Notes: generated by a model from the sequence alone, not told the origin. Counted from the stretch's first letter, positions 11,531 through 25,072 are shown. The stretch is 64,000 nt of DNA from Tetracentron sinense (GCA_015143295.1 JABCRI010001169.1:19427-83426); one strand, 5' to 3'. Translations and numbers: made by a program.

Positions 11531-14500
11531 TTGCTCGTAAATGAATGTTTGGCAAGAGTGTTGATAGACACAGGATCCACTCACTCGTTCGTTTCACCAA
11601 GCTTTGCCAAAGGCTTTACGTCCGAGCCAAGCAAGCTACCTAGGGAGTTGTCCATTTCGACTCCATTGGGAAAATCTATTGAGACAGATAAAGTGTATCC
11701 GGATAGTGTTGTACAAGTCATGCAGCACGAGTTGCCAGTCGACTTGATCCTTCTGGGATTTCAGGATTGGGATTTTGATGTCATCCTAGGTATGGATTGG
11801 CTCTCAACTCACCATGGACACGTGGCGTGTTTCGAGAAGGTGGTGCATTTTAAACCCGTGTGGTTAAAGCCGTTTCATTTCAGGGGACTTCAGAGAAGGG
11901 ACATTGCCCGCTTTGCAGCTCTTAGTCTCGAGGGGGTAGAAGTACGAGACTCCACACCCATTCCGGTGGTATGTGAGTATATGGATGTTTTTCCGGAAAC
12001 CTTGCCGGGATTGCCTCCCGATCGTGCAATCGAGTTTGCGATTGAGCTAGCTCCAGGCACCGTTCCGATTTCAAGAGCTCCGTATAGGATGGCCCCTATT
12101 GAGCTTAAGGAGTTAAAAGAGCAGTTAGAAGAATTGCAAGGCCTTGGTTTTATCCGGCCAAGTGTCTCACCTTGGGGAGCTCCGGTTCTCTTCGTGAAGA
12201 AGAAAGATGGATCAATGCGTATGTGCATTGATTACAGGCAATTGAACAAGGTCACGATCAAGAATCGTTATCCATTGCCTCGGATAGACGACTTGTTTGA
12301 CCAATTGAAGGGTGCGCAGTTTTTCTCCAAGATTGACATTCGATCTGGTTATCATCAGTTGAAGATCAAGAAAGAGGACATTCCGAAGACAGCATTCCGA
12401 ACTCGATACGATCATTACGAGTTTTTGGTCATGTCTTTTGGACTGACTAACGCGCCGGCAGCATTCATGGATTTGATGAATCGGGTGTTAAGATCGTCTC
12501 TCGATCAATGTGTGATCGTGTTCGTAGATGATATCCTTGTGTATTCACAGTCACAGGAGGATCACACGAGAAATCTCCGTCTGGTATTGCAGACACTTCG
12601 AGAGCATAGTCTGTATGCTAAATTGAGCAAGTGTGAGTTCTGGCTTAACAAGGTGTCTTTTCTTGGACACGTGGTATCTGCTGAAGGTATTTTTCAGTTG
12701 ATCCTGCAAAGATTGAAGCGGTGATGAATTGGGAAAGGCCGAAGAGTGTCACCGAGATTCGTAGTTTCCTCGGGTTGGCAGGATATTACAGAAGGTTTGT
12801 GGAAGGATTTTCAAGTTTAGCAGCTCCGCTTACCTATCTCACACGGAAGAACACGAGGTTCACTTGGAGTGATAAGTGCGAGGCTAGTTTCTTGGAGTTG
12901 AAAAAGAAGCTTACTTCGGCTCCTGTTCTCACAGTTCCATCTGGGAGCGGTGGTTTCGAAGTCTATAGTGATGCTTCACTAGTGGGGCTTGGATGTGTTT
13001 TGATGCAGTATAAAAAGGTGGTCGCCTATGCTTCCCATCAGCTGAAGGAGCATGAGCAGAATTACCCCACACATGACTTAGAGCTCGCTGCGGTCATTTT
13101 TGCACTGAAACTTTGGCGTCACTACCTCTACGGAGAAGAGTTCGTGGTGTTCACAGACCACAAGAGCTTGAAGTATCTTTTCCTCCAGAAGGAGTTGAAT
13201 ATGAGGCAGCGTCGTTGGATGGAGTTCATGAAGGACTACGACTGTTCCATCCAGTACCACCCGGGTAAGGCTAACGTGGTAGCCGATGCTCTTAGCAGAA
13301 AACCTTACGGAGTTGTGGCTCAATTGAGAGTGCAAGAGTGGAAGTTATTACATGATATGTGTCATTTGGACACTACTCTCAGTAATGTCACCTATGGGCC
13401 GATAATGTCCAACGTGGTGGTTAGGCCACAGATCCTGAGCCAGATTAAGGAGTTACAAAATTCAGACGTTGAGTTGCTTGCTTACCGAGACAAGTCGGTG
13501 AGTAACGGCAATCAGGAGTTCGCTTTAAATGGTGATGGTGCTATCACATTTAAGGGCAGGTTATGTGTCCCCGCCAACACAGTTTTGAGGGATGAAATTT
13601 TGAATGAAGCTCACCGATCAAAGTACACGGTACATCCGGGAGGTACTAAGATGTACCAGAATCTCAAGAAGCACTACTGGTGGCGGAACATGAAGAGGGA
13701 AGTCGCTGAGTACGTCGCCAGATGTTTGATTTGCCAGCAGGTAAAAGCCGAACATCAAAGGCCGGCAGGTCTTTTGCAGTCTCTTCCTATTCCGGAGTGG
13801 AAATGGGAGAACATCTCGATGGATTTCATTGTGAGTTTGCCGCGAACGGCGAAGGGCTCCGATGCTATTTGGGTGATTGTGGACAGGTTGACTAAGTCTG
13901 CACATTTTATTCCGTACCGAACTACTTTCAATGCAAATCAGTTGGTAGCCCTATATGTTAAGGAGGTGGTTCGACTGCACGGTGTGCCAGTTTCTATCGT
14001 GTCCGATCGAGATCCTCGGTTTACTTCCAGGTTTTGGAAAACTTTCCAGGATGCTATGGGTTCTCGTTTAGAATTCAGTACCGCCTTCCATCCTCAGACC
14101 GATGGACAAACGGAGAGGGTGAATCAAGTAGTGGAGGATATGCTCCGAGCTTGTATGCCGGATTTTCAGGGTAGTTGGGAGGAACAGTTGCCGTTGGTTG
14201 AGTTTGCCTACAACAATAGCTATCAGGCAAGCATCCAGATGGCACCTTTTGAAGCTCTGTATGGTCGGAGTTGTCGATCACCGCTATACTGGGATGAAGT
14301 TGGTGAGAGGAAAATTCTTGGTCCTGAGTTGATAGAGCGGACCGCAAAAAGGGTCAAAATTATCCGGGAGCGATTGAAAAGTGCTCAGGATAGGCAGAAG
14401 AGCTATGCGGATATACGCCGCAGAGATTTAGAGTTCCGAGTTGGAGATCGGGTCTTTGTGAAGATTTCGCCGAGTCGGGGAATCATGCGATTCGGGAATA

Positions 14501-14859
14501 AGGGAAAGCTCAGTCCTAGGTACGTGGGACCATTTGAGATCGTCACAAGGGTTGGTGAGGTTGCTTACAGGGTAGCACTACCGCCTCACATGGCAGCGGT
14601 CCATAATGTATTTCACGTCTCTATGCTTAGAAAATACATTTCGGATCCGTCTCACGTCATCACTCTTGATCCTATTGAGATTCGAGACGATCTTACGTTG
14701 GTTGAGCAACCAGTTCAGATTCAGGATCGTCGAGATCAAGTGTTGCGAACCAAGACTATCCCTTTAGTCCTAGTGAAGTGACAGCATCATTCCAAGGAAG
14801 AGGCTACATGGGAACGAGAAGCGGAAGTGAAGGAAAAGTACCCTCACTTGTTTGAGTAG
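11531..14859 (+). pseudogene. pol: pol region: protease, RT, RNase H, integrase, chromodomain
   Basis: Parts in order, with approximate positions. Aspartic protease active site [11 protein letters not shown] is near 11561. Reverse transcriptase spans about 12080-12700, with [18 protein letters not shown] and the catalytic FVDDILVYS near 12521. RNase H runs about 12950-13300 ([30 protein letters not shown]). The integrase HHCC zinc finger is about 13605-13745 (CLICQQ), and the DDE core is about 13816-14130 with [16 protein letters not shown] and [14 protein letters not shown]-type segment (YVGPFEIV) lies near 14520, and a chromodomain-like tail near 14680-14859 ends EKYPHLFE. Chromodomains steer chromoviruses to heterochromatin, which fits a satellite home. 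The region is broken. Confidence 0.92.
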
Positions 14860-14938
14860 TTTTCCTTGTTAAGTTTTGTGTGTATTTTGTTCTGTTATGT
14901 TTTTGGCATCGTTCTAATTTCGATGACGAAATTCTTGT

Positions 14939-14951
14939 AAGGGGGGAGGGA
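14939..14951 (+). promoter_or_regulatory. Polypurine tract
   Basis: The tract aaggggggaggga directly precedes the 3' LTR, where the plus-strand primer of LTR retrotransposons is expected. The preceding gatgacgaaattcttgtaa also resembles the usual context for this family. Confidence 0.88.
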
Positions 14952-16128
14952 TGTAGAGCCCCGAAATTTCATTTCACTAAGAATGAATAGTGTGTGAATA
15001 GTGCCCAAGTGTGGTTTTGTACACTTATGGGTCTTATGTTAATATATGTATTTGGAATTATGGCGTATATGTTCCAATGGGTCTAAATGTCCTTAGGGAA
15101 TGTGTTGAAAGCATAAAAGAGTGTTGGAAGTGCATTGGGGAAGATTCAAGTGGTGTAAACAAGGTTTTCAGCAAAACAAGGGTCGACCGATCGCTCGGTC
15201 ATTACCTGCGATCGATCGGTCAACTACCGATCGCTCGATAGCTGTCGCACGGTTAACTTTGATAATGCTCTTCTGCCTATCCAAGCTCTAAGGATCATAC
15301 CATGCTCACAAGGAAACTCTATGATAATGCTCTAAGATCATCTCACAAGCTCCACGGATCACAATGAAATGCTCTAAGATCTCTAAGGTTATGCTCTATG
15401 GAAATGCTCTAAGGTTATTGCTCTATGTTCTATGTCTCTATGGATCATAATGACTCTAAGTAACTCCATGAACTCACAAGAACTCATAAGGCTATGATTA
15501 TCGATTGACTCACACGGTTACAGTTTTGGTTTCGAATATTATCTCACATACGTTTTCACGGTTTCCATGCTTTAAGGAATTTACGGATTTCATTCTCCAT
15601 GTCTTGTATGCTCCATGCCTAACTGCTTTATTGTTATTAGTTTGTATACATTGAGTATTCCATGCTCAGCCGATATTGTTATGATCGGCAGGTGCTCGGG
15701 TTCCATTCGAATTGTGTGGCGAAGAACCTTGGGTCGAGGAAGAGTACCGTGACCCGGAGCCTTCCATGGATCACTATCATGACGATGGTGTTTTAGATAG
15801 GAGTCGTGGCTTCGATTTCTGTTGATCGACCGACTTAGAACCTGTGTCTTTTTGTTATGTGAGTGTGGGGTTTGTCCACTCCACTTTTGGGTTTCTCACA
15901 CATGTATATTTGTTGGTTCTTACTTGAGCCAAGTTATAGGAGTATTCATTTTGCTTCCGCTATGTTAGTATTTTATTTTCCGCTGTGCACTGTATTTCGT
16001 TTCCGCTATGTATATTCAGGTACTCTGACAGGTTTCCACGTGTGCCTTATGTATCATACTGGAGGTATGATATGGCGGTCACGAGTCAAAGTACCCTTAA
16101 CTCCTAGGGGGTATTTTGGGTCGCGACA
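14952..16128 (+). repeat. 3' LTR of the Tekay-type element (short form)
   Basis: Same termini as the 5' LTR and about 98.5% alike where they align. At 1177 bp it is about 700 bp shorter than its partner. Satellite resumes at once on the right with gaattgtgcgcc. Confidence 0.93.
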
Positions 16129-19100
16129 GAATTGTGCGCCTGTGTTGGTTTAGGTCAATGTAATCTTTCTAAGTACGGATTTTGAGCCACTCGGTGCCCA
16201 AATCGGGCAAACGACCTCGGATTGCATCGATACGAATTCCCACTCTTAGGTTTCATCGAAATACGTTAATTAGAAGAAACGACATTGAATTCTGACCCCC
16301 GGTTTGGAATTGGAGAGCTTTTTTACGTTTAGGCCGAAGTATAGTTTCTAGGTATGGATTTCGGCGCCCGGTGCACCATTTAGGCAAACGACCACGGATT
16401 CCATCGAATGAAATTCCCACACCTAGGTTAGGTTTAGAAGAAACAGTATCGAAATCCGACCCCCGGTTTGGATTTGGTGTGTGTTTGTAGGTTTAGGCCG
16501 AAGAATACTTTCTAAGTACAGATTTCGAGTCTCATGGTTCCTAAATAGAGGAAACAACCTCGGATTCCATCAAAACAAATTCTCACACTCAGGTTGGTCG
16601 ACATACTGGCGTTAAAAGAAACAACATTGAAATCCGACCCTCGGTTTTGAATTGGTGCGCTTTTTTACGTTTAGGCTGAAGTATACTTTCAAAGTATGGA
16701 TTTCGGCCTCTCGGTGCATAAATTGGGCAAACGACCACGGTTTCTATCGAAACGAATTCTCACACTTAGAGGTTGGATCGAAATCCACACCTTAGAATAA
16801 ATAGCATTGAAAACTGACCCCCGGTTTAGATGTGGTGCAGTTTTTTTGGTTTGGGATGAAATATACTTTCTAAGTTTAAATTTCGGCCTCTCGGAGCGCA
16901 AATCGAGCAAACTATCTCGGATTCTACCAAAACAAATTCTCACACTTAGGTTGGATTGAAATACACGTGTTAGAAGAAATGACCTCAAAATTGGATCACA
17001 GGTTTGGATTTCTAGCCTGTCCGTGCCCAAATCGGGCAAACGATCTCGAATTCGATCGAAACGAATTCCCACACTTTGGTTTGGTCCAAATACATGCGTT
17101 AGAAGAAACAACATTGAAATCCAAACCCGATTTGGAATTGGAGCACTTTCTTACGTTAAGGCCGAAGTATACTTTCTAAGTATGGATTTCGGCCTCTTGG
17201 TGCGCCAATCGAGCAAACGACCACAGATTCAATCGAAACGAATTCCCACACTTAGGCTGGATCAGATTACAGGCGTTAGAAGAAATGACATCAAAATCTG
17301 ATCACAGGTTTGGATTGCTTGAACGTTTGTGGGTTTAGGCAGAAGTATACATTCTAAGTACGGATTTCGAGCCTCTCAGTGCCCAAATCGGGAAAACGAC
17401 CTCGGATTCCATCGAAATGAATATCCACACTTAGTTTGGGACAAAATACACGTGTTAAAAGAAACGGCATCGAAAATCCGAACACAGGTCTAATTTGGGG
17501 CGCGATTGTACTTTTAGACCGATGTATACTTCCAACGTACAAATTTAGGGCCTCTCAGTGCCCAAATCAGGCAATCGACTTCGGATTCCATCGAAACGAA
17601 TTGCCATACTTAGGATGGATCGAAATACATGCATTAAATCAAATAATATTGAAATCCAATCACAGGTTTGGATTTTGTGCGCGTTTGTAGGTTTAGGCTG
17701 AAGTATATTTTCTAAGTATGGATTCCGAGCCTTTCAGTGCATAAATCGGGCAAATGACCTCGACTTCTATCGAAACGAATTCCCATACTTAGGTTGGATA
17801 GAAATACACGCGTTAAATCCAATGACATAAAAATCCAATCGCAAGTTTGGATTTGGTGCGCGTTTGTAGGTTTAGGCCGAAGAATGCTTTCTAAGTTTGG
17901 ATTTTGAGCCTCATGGAGCCCAAATAGAGGAAACAACCTCGGATTCCATCGAAACGAATTCCCTCACTCAAGTTTGCTCGACATACTGGTGTTAAAAGAA
18001 ACAGCGTTGAAATCTGACCCCCGGTTTTGAAATGTTGCGCTTTTTTACGTTTAGGCTAAAGTATACTTTCAAAGTATGGATTTTGGCCTCTCGGTGCATA
18101 AATTGGGCAAACGACCACGGATTGGGACGAAGTATACTTTCTAAGTATAAATTTCGGCCTCTCGGTGCGCAAATCGAGCAAACGACCTCAAATTCTACCA
18201 AAATGAATTCTCACTCTTAGGTTGGATCGAAATACACTTGTTAAATGAAATGACGTCAAAATCCAATCACAGGTTTCGATCTCTAGCGCGTTTGTAGGTT
18301 TAGGCCGAATTCTACATTCTAAGTATGGATTTCTAGCCTGTCGGTCCCCAAATTGGGCAAACGATCTCGGATTCTATCGAAACGAATTCCCACACTTTGG
18401 TTTGGTCGAAATACGTGTGTTAGAAGAAACGACATTGTAATCTGAACCCGGTTTGGGAATGGAGAACTTTTTTACATTTAGGCCAAAGTATACTTTCTAA
18501 GTATGGATTTCGGCCTCTTGGTGGGCCAATCGAGCAAATGACCACGGATTCAATTGAAACGAATTCCCACACTTAGCCTGGATTGAAATACACACGTTAG
18601 AAGAAATGACATCGAAATCCGATCAGAGGTTTCAATTTCTTGCACGTTTGTAGGTGTAGGCCGAAGTATACCTTCTAAGTATGGATTTCGAGCCTCTCGG
18701 TGCCCAAATCGGGCAAACGACCTCGGATTCGATCGAAATGAATTCCGACCACTAGGTTTGGTCGAAATACGTGCGTTAGAAGAAATGACATCAAAATCCG
18801 ACCCCCGGTATGGAATTGGAGTGCTTTTTTACGTTCAGGCTGAAGTATAGTGTTTAGGTATGGATTTCGACCTCTCGGTGCGCCATTCGGGCAAACTACC
18901 ACGGATTCAATCGAATCAAATTCCCACACGTAGGTTGGGTCAAAATACATGCGGTAGAAGAAACAGCATCGAAATCTAACCCCCGGTTCGAATTTGGTGC
19001 GAGTTTGTAGGTTTAGGCTGAAGGATACTTTCAAAGCCCAAATCAGGCGAATGAACTCGGATTCCATTGAATTGAATTCTCACACTTAGAGTGGGTCGCA

Positions 19101-22100
19101 ATACACGCGTTAGAAGAAACGGCATCGAAATCCGATCCCCGGTTTTGATGTTTTGCACTCTTTTAGGTTTAGGACGAAGTATATTTTCTAAACTTGGATT
19201 TTGGACTCCCGGTGCGAAAATCGGACAAATGACCTCGGATTCTATCGAAATGAATTCTCACACTTAGGCTGGATCAAAATACACTCGTTAGAAGAAATGA
19301 CACCGAAATGCGAGCACAGGTTTGGAATTTGTGCGGGTTTGTAGGATTAGGCCGAGGTATACTTTCTAATTACGGATTTCGAGCCTCTCGGTCCGCAAAT
19401 CATGCAAACGACCTCGGAGTGCATCGAAACAATTTCCCACACTTAGGTTTGGTCGAAATACATGCGTTAGAAGAAACGACATTGAAATCCGACCCCCGGT
19501 TTCGTTTTGATTCACTTTTTTTCGTTAAGGCCGAAGTAGACTTTCTAAGTATGGATTTTAGGGCTCTCAGTGCCCAAATCGGGCAAACGACCTCGGATTC
19601 TATCGAAATGATTTCCAACACTAAGGTTGCGTCGAAATACCTGCGTCAGAAGAATCGACATCGAAAACTGACCCGTGGTTTGCATTTGGTGCACTTTTTT
19701 AGGTTTAAGCCAAACTATACCTTCTAGGTATGGATTTCTGCATGTCGGTGCCCAAATCGGGCTAGAGATCTCGGATTCCATTTAAACGAATTCACACACT
19801 TAGTTTGGGTGAAAATACATGCATTCAAAGAAACGGCATCAAAATCCGATCAAAGGTTTAGATTTGGTGCGCGATTGTACGTTTACACCGATGTATACTT
19901 TCAACGTAAGAATTTAGGGCCTCTTGGTGCCCAAATCAGGCAATCGCCTTTGGATTCCATCGAAACGAATTGCCACACTTTGGTTGGATCAAAATACATG
20001 AGTTAAATCAAATGACATTGAAATCCGATCACAGGTTTGGATTTTGTGCGCGTTTGTAGGTTTAGGCTGAAGTATATTTTCTAAGTATGGATTTCGAGCC
20101 TTTCACTGCATAAATCGGGCAAATGACCTTGACTTCCATCAAAACGAATTCCCACAATTAGGTTGGATCGAAATACACGCCTTTAATCCCATGACATCAA
20201 AATCCAATCGCAGGTTTGGATTTTGTGCGCATTTGTATGTTTAGGCCGATGTATACTTTCTAAGTATGGATTTTGAGCCACTCGGTGCCCAAATCGGGCA
20301 AATGACCTCGGATTCCATCAAAACGAATTCCCACTTTTAGGTTTGGTCGAAATACATGGCTTAGAAAAACGACATTGAATTCCGACCCCCAGTTTGGAAT
20401 TGGAGCGCTTTTTTACATTTAGGCCGAAGTATAGTTTCTAGGTATGGACTTCGGCCTCCCGGTGCGCCATTCGGGCAAACGAACACGGATTCAATCGAAT
20501 CGAATTCTCACACTTAGGATGGGTTTAGAAGAAACATTATCGAAATCTGACCCCCGGATTGGATTTCGTGCGCGTTTGTAGGTTTAGGCCGCAGTATACC
20601 TTCTAACTATGGATTTCGAGCCTCTCAGTGCCCAAATAGGGCAAACGATCTCGGATTCCATCGAAACGAATTCCCACACTTTGGTTTGTCAAAATACATG
20701 TGTTAGAAGAAATGACATTGAAATCCGAACCCGGTTTGGAATTGGAGCGCTTTTTTATGTTTAGGCCGAAGTATAGTTTCTAAGTATGGATTCAGGCCTC
20801 TTGGTGCGCCAATCGGGCAAACGACCACGGATTCAATCGAAACGAATTCCCACACTTAGGCTGGATTGAAATACAAACGTTAGAAGAAATGACATCGAAA
20901 TCCGATCACAGGTTTGGATTTCTTGCGCGTTTGTAGGTTTAGGCCGAAGTATACCTTCTAAGTATGGATTTTGAGCCTCTCGGTGCCCAAATCGAGCAAA
21001 CGACCTCGGATTCCATCGAAACGAATTCCCACAATTAGGTTTGGTCGAAATACGTGTGTTAGAAGAAATGACATCGAAATCCGACCCCCGGTATGGAATT
21101 GGAGCACTTTTTTACGTTTAGGTCCAAGTATAGTTTCTAAGTATGGATTTCGACCTCTCAGTGCGGCATTTTGGCAAACGACCATGGATTTCAAGTCTCT
21201 CGGTGCCCAAATAGGGTGGGTTGAAATACATGCGTTAGAAGAAACGGCATCTAAATCCGACCCCCGGTTCGAATTTATTCCGCGTTTGTAGGTTTAGGCT
21301 GAAGGATACTTTCAAAGTACGAATTTCAAGCCTCTCGGTGCCCAAATAGGGGAAACGACCTTGGATTCCATTGAAACGAATTCCCACACTGAGGTTTGGT
21401 CAAAATAAAGGTGTTACAAGTAACGACATCGAAATCCGACCCCCGGTTTCGAATTTGTTCGCTTTTTTACGTCTAGGCGGAAGTATACATAGATTATGGC
21501 CTCTCGAAGCCCAAATCGTGCAAATGAACTCGGATTCCATCAGAACGAATTCTCACACTAAGAGTGGGTCGAAATACACATGTTAGAAGAAATGACATCA
21601 AAATCTGACCCCCGGTTTTGATGTGTTGCACTTTTTTAGGTTTAGGCTAAAGTATACTTTCTAAGTATGGATTTCAGGCCTCTCAGTACCCAAATCGGCC
21701 AAACGACCTCCGATTCCATCGAAACGATTTCCCACACAATGGTTGCATCGAAATACCCGCGTTAGAAGAATCGGCATCGAAAACTGACCCGCGGTTTGCA
21801 TTTGGTGCACTTTTTTTATGTTTAGGCCACACTATACTTTCTAAGTATGGATTTCAGCCTGTCGGTGCCCAAATCGGGCTAGCGACCTCGGATTCCATTG
21901 AAACGAATTCCCACACTTAGTTTGGGAGAAAGTACATGTGTTAAAAGAAACGGCAACGAAATCCGATCACAGATTTAGATTTGGTGCCCGATTGTACGTT
22001 TAGACCGATGCATACTTTCAATGTACGAATTTAGGGCCTCTCGGTGCCCAAATCAGACAATCGACTTCCGAGTTCATCGAAACGAATTGCCACAGTTAGG

Positions 22101-23822
22101 TTGGATTTAAAAACATGCATTTTATCAAATAACATTGAAATCCATTCACAGGTTTTGATTTTGTGTGCATTTGTAGGTTTAGGCTGATGTATATTTTCTA
22201 AGTATGGATTCCGAGCCTTCCAGTGCATAAATCGGGCAAATGACCTCGACTTCCATTGAGACAAATTCACACACTTAGATTGGATCGAAATACACGTGTT
22301 AAATCAAATGACATCAAAATCAAATCGCAGGTTGTGATTTTGTGTGCCTTTAAAGGTTTAGGCCGATGCATACTTTCTAAGTACGGATTTTGAGCCACTC
22401 GGTGCCCAAATCGGGAAAACGACCTCGGATTCCAACGAAACGAATTCCCACTCTTAGGTTTGGTCAAATTACGTGCATTAGAAGAAACGATATTAAATTC
22501 CAACCCCCGGTTTGGAGTTGGAGCCCTTTTTTATGTTTAGGCCGAAGTATAGTTTCTAGGTATCATTTCGGCCTCTCGGTGTGCCATTCAGGCAAACGAC
22601 CACAGATTCAATTGAATCCAATTCCCACACTTAGGTTGGGTCGAAATACATTCGTTAGAAGAAACAATGTCGAAATCCGACCCCCGGATTGGATTTGGTG
22701 CGCGTTTGTAGGTTTAGGCCGAAATCAAGGAAACAACCTCGGATTCCATCGAAACGAATACCCACACTCAGGTTTGGTCGACATACTGGCGTTAAAAGAA
22801 ACAACAGCGAAATTTGACCCCCGGTTTTGAATTGGTGCGCTTTTTTACGTTTAGGCTGAAGTATACTTTCTAAATATGGATTTCGGCCTCTCGATGCGTA
22901 AATTGGGCAAACGACCACGGATTCCATCGAAACGAATTGCCACACTTAGGTTGGATCGAAATACGCACGTTAAATCAATTAACATTGAAATCCGATCACA
23001 GGTTTGGATTTTGTGCACGTTTGTAGGTTTAGGCTGAAGTATATTTTCTAAGTATGGATTTCGAGCCTTTCAGTGCATAAATCGGGCAAATGACCTCGAC
23101 TTCCATTGAAACAAATTCCCACACCTAGGTTGGATCGAAATACACGCGTTAAATCAAATGACATCGAAATCCGATCACAGGTTGAGATTTGGTGCGTGTT
23201 TGTAGGTTTAGGCTAAAATTTAATTTCTAAGTATGAATTTCGGGTCTCTCTGTGCCCAAATAGGGGAAACGAACTCGGATTCCATCGAAACGAATTCTCA
23301 CACTTATGTTGGATCGAAATACACGTGTTAGAAGAAATGACATCAAAATCCGATCACAGGTTTGGATTTCTAGCGCGTTTGAAGGTTTAGGCCGAACTAT
23401 ACTTTCTAAGTATGGATTTCGAGCCTCTCGGTGCCCAAATCGGGCAAACGATCTCGGATTCCATCGAAAACAAATTCCCACACTTTGGTTTGGTCGAAAT
23501 ACATGCGTTAGAAGAAATGACATTGAAAACCAAACCCAGTTTGGAATTGGATTGGTTTTTTATGTTTAAGCCAAAGTACAGTTTCTAGGTATGGATTTCG
23601 GACTCTCGGTGCGCCATTCGGGCAAAAGACCATGGATTCAATCGAATTGAATTACCAAATTTTGGTTGGGTCGAAATACATGCGTTAGAAGAAACCGTAT
23701 CACCATCCAGACCCCGGTTTCGATTTGGTGCGCGTTTGTAGGTTCAGGCCGAAGAATACTTTCTAAGTATGGATTTCGAGCTTCACGGTGCGTAAATTGG
23801 GCAAACGACCACGGATTCTATC
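16129..23822 (+). repeat. ~178-bp satellite array, block 2 (+ orientation)
   Basis: The same satellite continues in the same orientation as block 1. A distinctive run of subtypes appears repeatedly. First comes tttagaccgatgtatactttcaacgt, then tttcagtgcataaatcgggc, then gagccactcggtgcccaaat, then a monomer with tagtttctaggtatgg. This run occurs near 17520-17860, 19890-20500 and 22010-22600, and again in blocks 3 and 4, showing a long higher-order order beyond the basic 178 bp. I see no gene. Confidence 0.93.
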
Positions 23823-23973
23823 TTCTTTTTTTTTTTGGGAGGGTAAGCTCGGGTTAGGCGGACCCCGACCAGAATATATATAGAAAGTGAAAGAGTTACA
23901 ATCTAAGGTATTTACAACCAGATCTATCCTCTTCCATAATAGAGGAGAGAGCTACAGGAAAATCCCCTGGAAG
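23823..23973 (-). mobile_element. LINE tail copy 1 of the composite repeat (cut short)
   Basis: Only 151 bp. The 3' UTR and poly(T) are as in the others, but the piece ends at ccctggaag and joins directly to satellite (taagtataaattt), where other copies continue ~70 bp more. Copy 2 starts only 394 bp further on, so this edge of the domain looks rearranged. Confidence 0.85.
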
Positions 23974-24216
23974 ATTTTTTAAGTATAAATTTCGGACTCT
24001 CCGTGCGCAAATTGAGCAAACGACCTCGGATTCTACTGAAATGAATCCTCACACTGAGGTTGGATTGAAATAGACATGTTAGAAGAAATGCCATCAACAT
24101 CTGGTCACAGGTTTGGATTTCTAGCGCGTTTGTAGGTTTAGGCCGAAGTATTACTTTCTAAGTACGGATTTGGGCTTCTCGGTGCGTAAATTGGGCATTC
24201 GACCACGGATTCTATC

Positions 24217-24440
24217 TTTTTTCTTTTTTTTTGGGAGGGTAAGCTCGGGTTAGGGGGTCCCCGACCAGAATATATAGAGAAAGTGAAAGAGTTAAAATCT
24301 AAGGTATTTACAACCAGATCTATCCTCTTCCATAATAGAGGAGAGAGCTACAAGAAAATCCCCTGGAAGAAGAACAAAAGCAATAGGAAAGGTGCAATAA
24401 TTGGCTAAAAAATCTGCTCCCCGATTGCTTTCACGCTAAA
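24217..24440 (-). mobile_element. LINE tail copy 2 of the composite repeat
   Basis: 224 bp, with poly(T) interrupted by one c. It encodes the last ~45 codons of the LINE RNase H domain on the - strand, then a ~75-base 3' UTR. Right junction is ctaaa|tatcgaaac. Confidence 0.9.
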
Positions 24441-24840
24441 TATCGAAACAAATTCTCACAATTAGGTTGGATTGAAATACATGGGTTAGATGAAATGATA
24501 TCGAAATCCGATCACAGGTTTGATTTGGTGCGTGTTTGTAGGTTCAGGCCAAAATTTACTTTCTATGTATATGAATTTCGGGTCTCACTGTTCCCAAATC
24601 GGGGAAACGAACTCGGATTCCATCGAAACGAATTCTCACACTTAGGTTGGATTGAAATACAGGCCTTAGAAGAAATAGAATTGAAATCTAACCCCCGGTT
24701 TAGATGTGGTGCACTTTTTTAGGTTTGGGACGAAGTATACTTTCTAAGTATAAATTTCGGCCTCTCGGTGCGCAAATCGAGCAAATGACCTTGGATTCTA
24801 CCGAAATGAATTCTCACACAGAGGTTGGATTGAAATACAT

Positions 24841-25072
24841 TTTCCCCGCTTGCTCCTTTAGGACTGCCCATTCCCTTCCTTCTATTGTGCCTATCTATTA
24901 TGAAGTAGGGTCCTCGAACCCCGCTTATTCCGACACCCTGGTACTAGAGTAGGTTAGCCCGTTAACTCCGATTAGGTATCCTTCAAAAGGCAAGTCAAAG
25001 GCCCCGGCACCACAGTTGGGACTCCCCTCTCGCGTCTAATTCTAGTGTATAGTGTCTAGTCTGTCTAAGATT
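24841..25072. other. 232-bp non-satellite patch, possibly organelle-derived
   Basis: Sequence from tttccccgcttgctccttta to tctgtctaagatt interrupts a C monomer between gaaatacat and gttagaagaaatg, with no satellite bases obviously lost. It has roughly even base composition, no long ORF, no poly(A), no terminal repeats and no clear target duplication. Its style (gggtcctcgaaccccgc, ggccccggcaccacagttgg) resembles plant mitochondrial intergenic DNA, but I cannot confirm this without a search. Confidence 0.5.

Larger units (their letters stand above)
7931..16128 (+). mobile_element. Ty3/gypsy LTR retrotransposon, Tekay (Del) chromovirus type, broken
   Basis: A nearly complete element inserted in satellite. 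Its order is 5' LTR (7931-9803), tRNA-Met-type primer site, gag with zinc knuckles, protease, reverse transcriptase, RNase H, integrase and a chromodomain-like tail, polypurine tract, then 3' LTR (14952-16128). Integrase after RNase H marks Ty3/gypsy, and the RT sequence style and chromodomain tail fit the Tekay/Del chromoviruses. Flanks read gattt on the left and gaatt on the right, a probable 5-bp target duplication with one difference. The LTRs differ at about 17 places over ~1.15 kb of alignable sequence (hand count). That suggests roughly half a million years at the commonly used plant rate of 1.3e-8 per site per year. The coding region is interrupted in about four places, so the copy is a fossil. 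Confidence 0.93.

Noticed and set aside
16689-17114. Open reading frames of 60-146 codons throughout the satellite, with recurring peptides such as GIRFDGIRGRLPDLGTER
   Set aside because: They arise because the monomer has few stops in some frames. The repeat length of 178 is not a multiple of three, they occur on both strands of the same repeat, and they match no family that I know. They are not genes.
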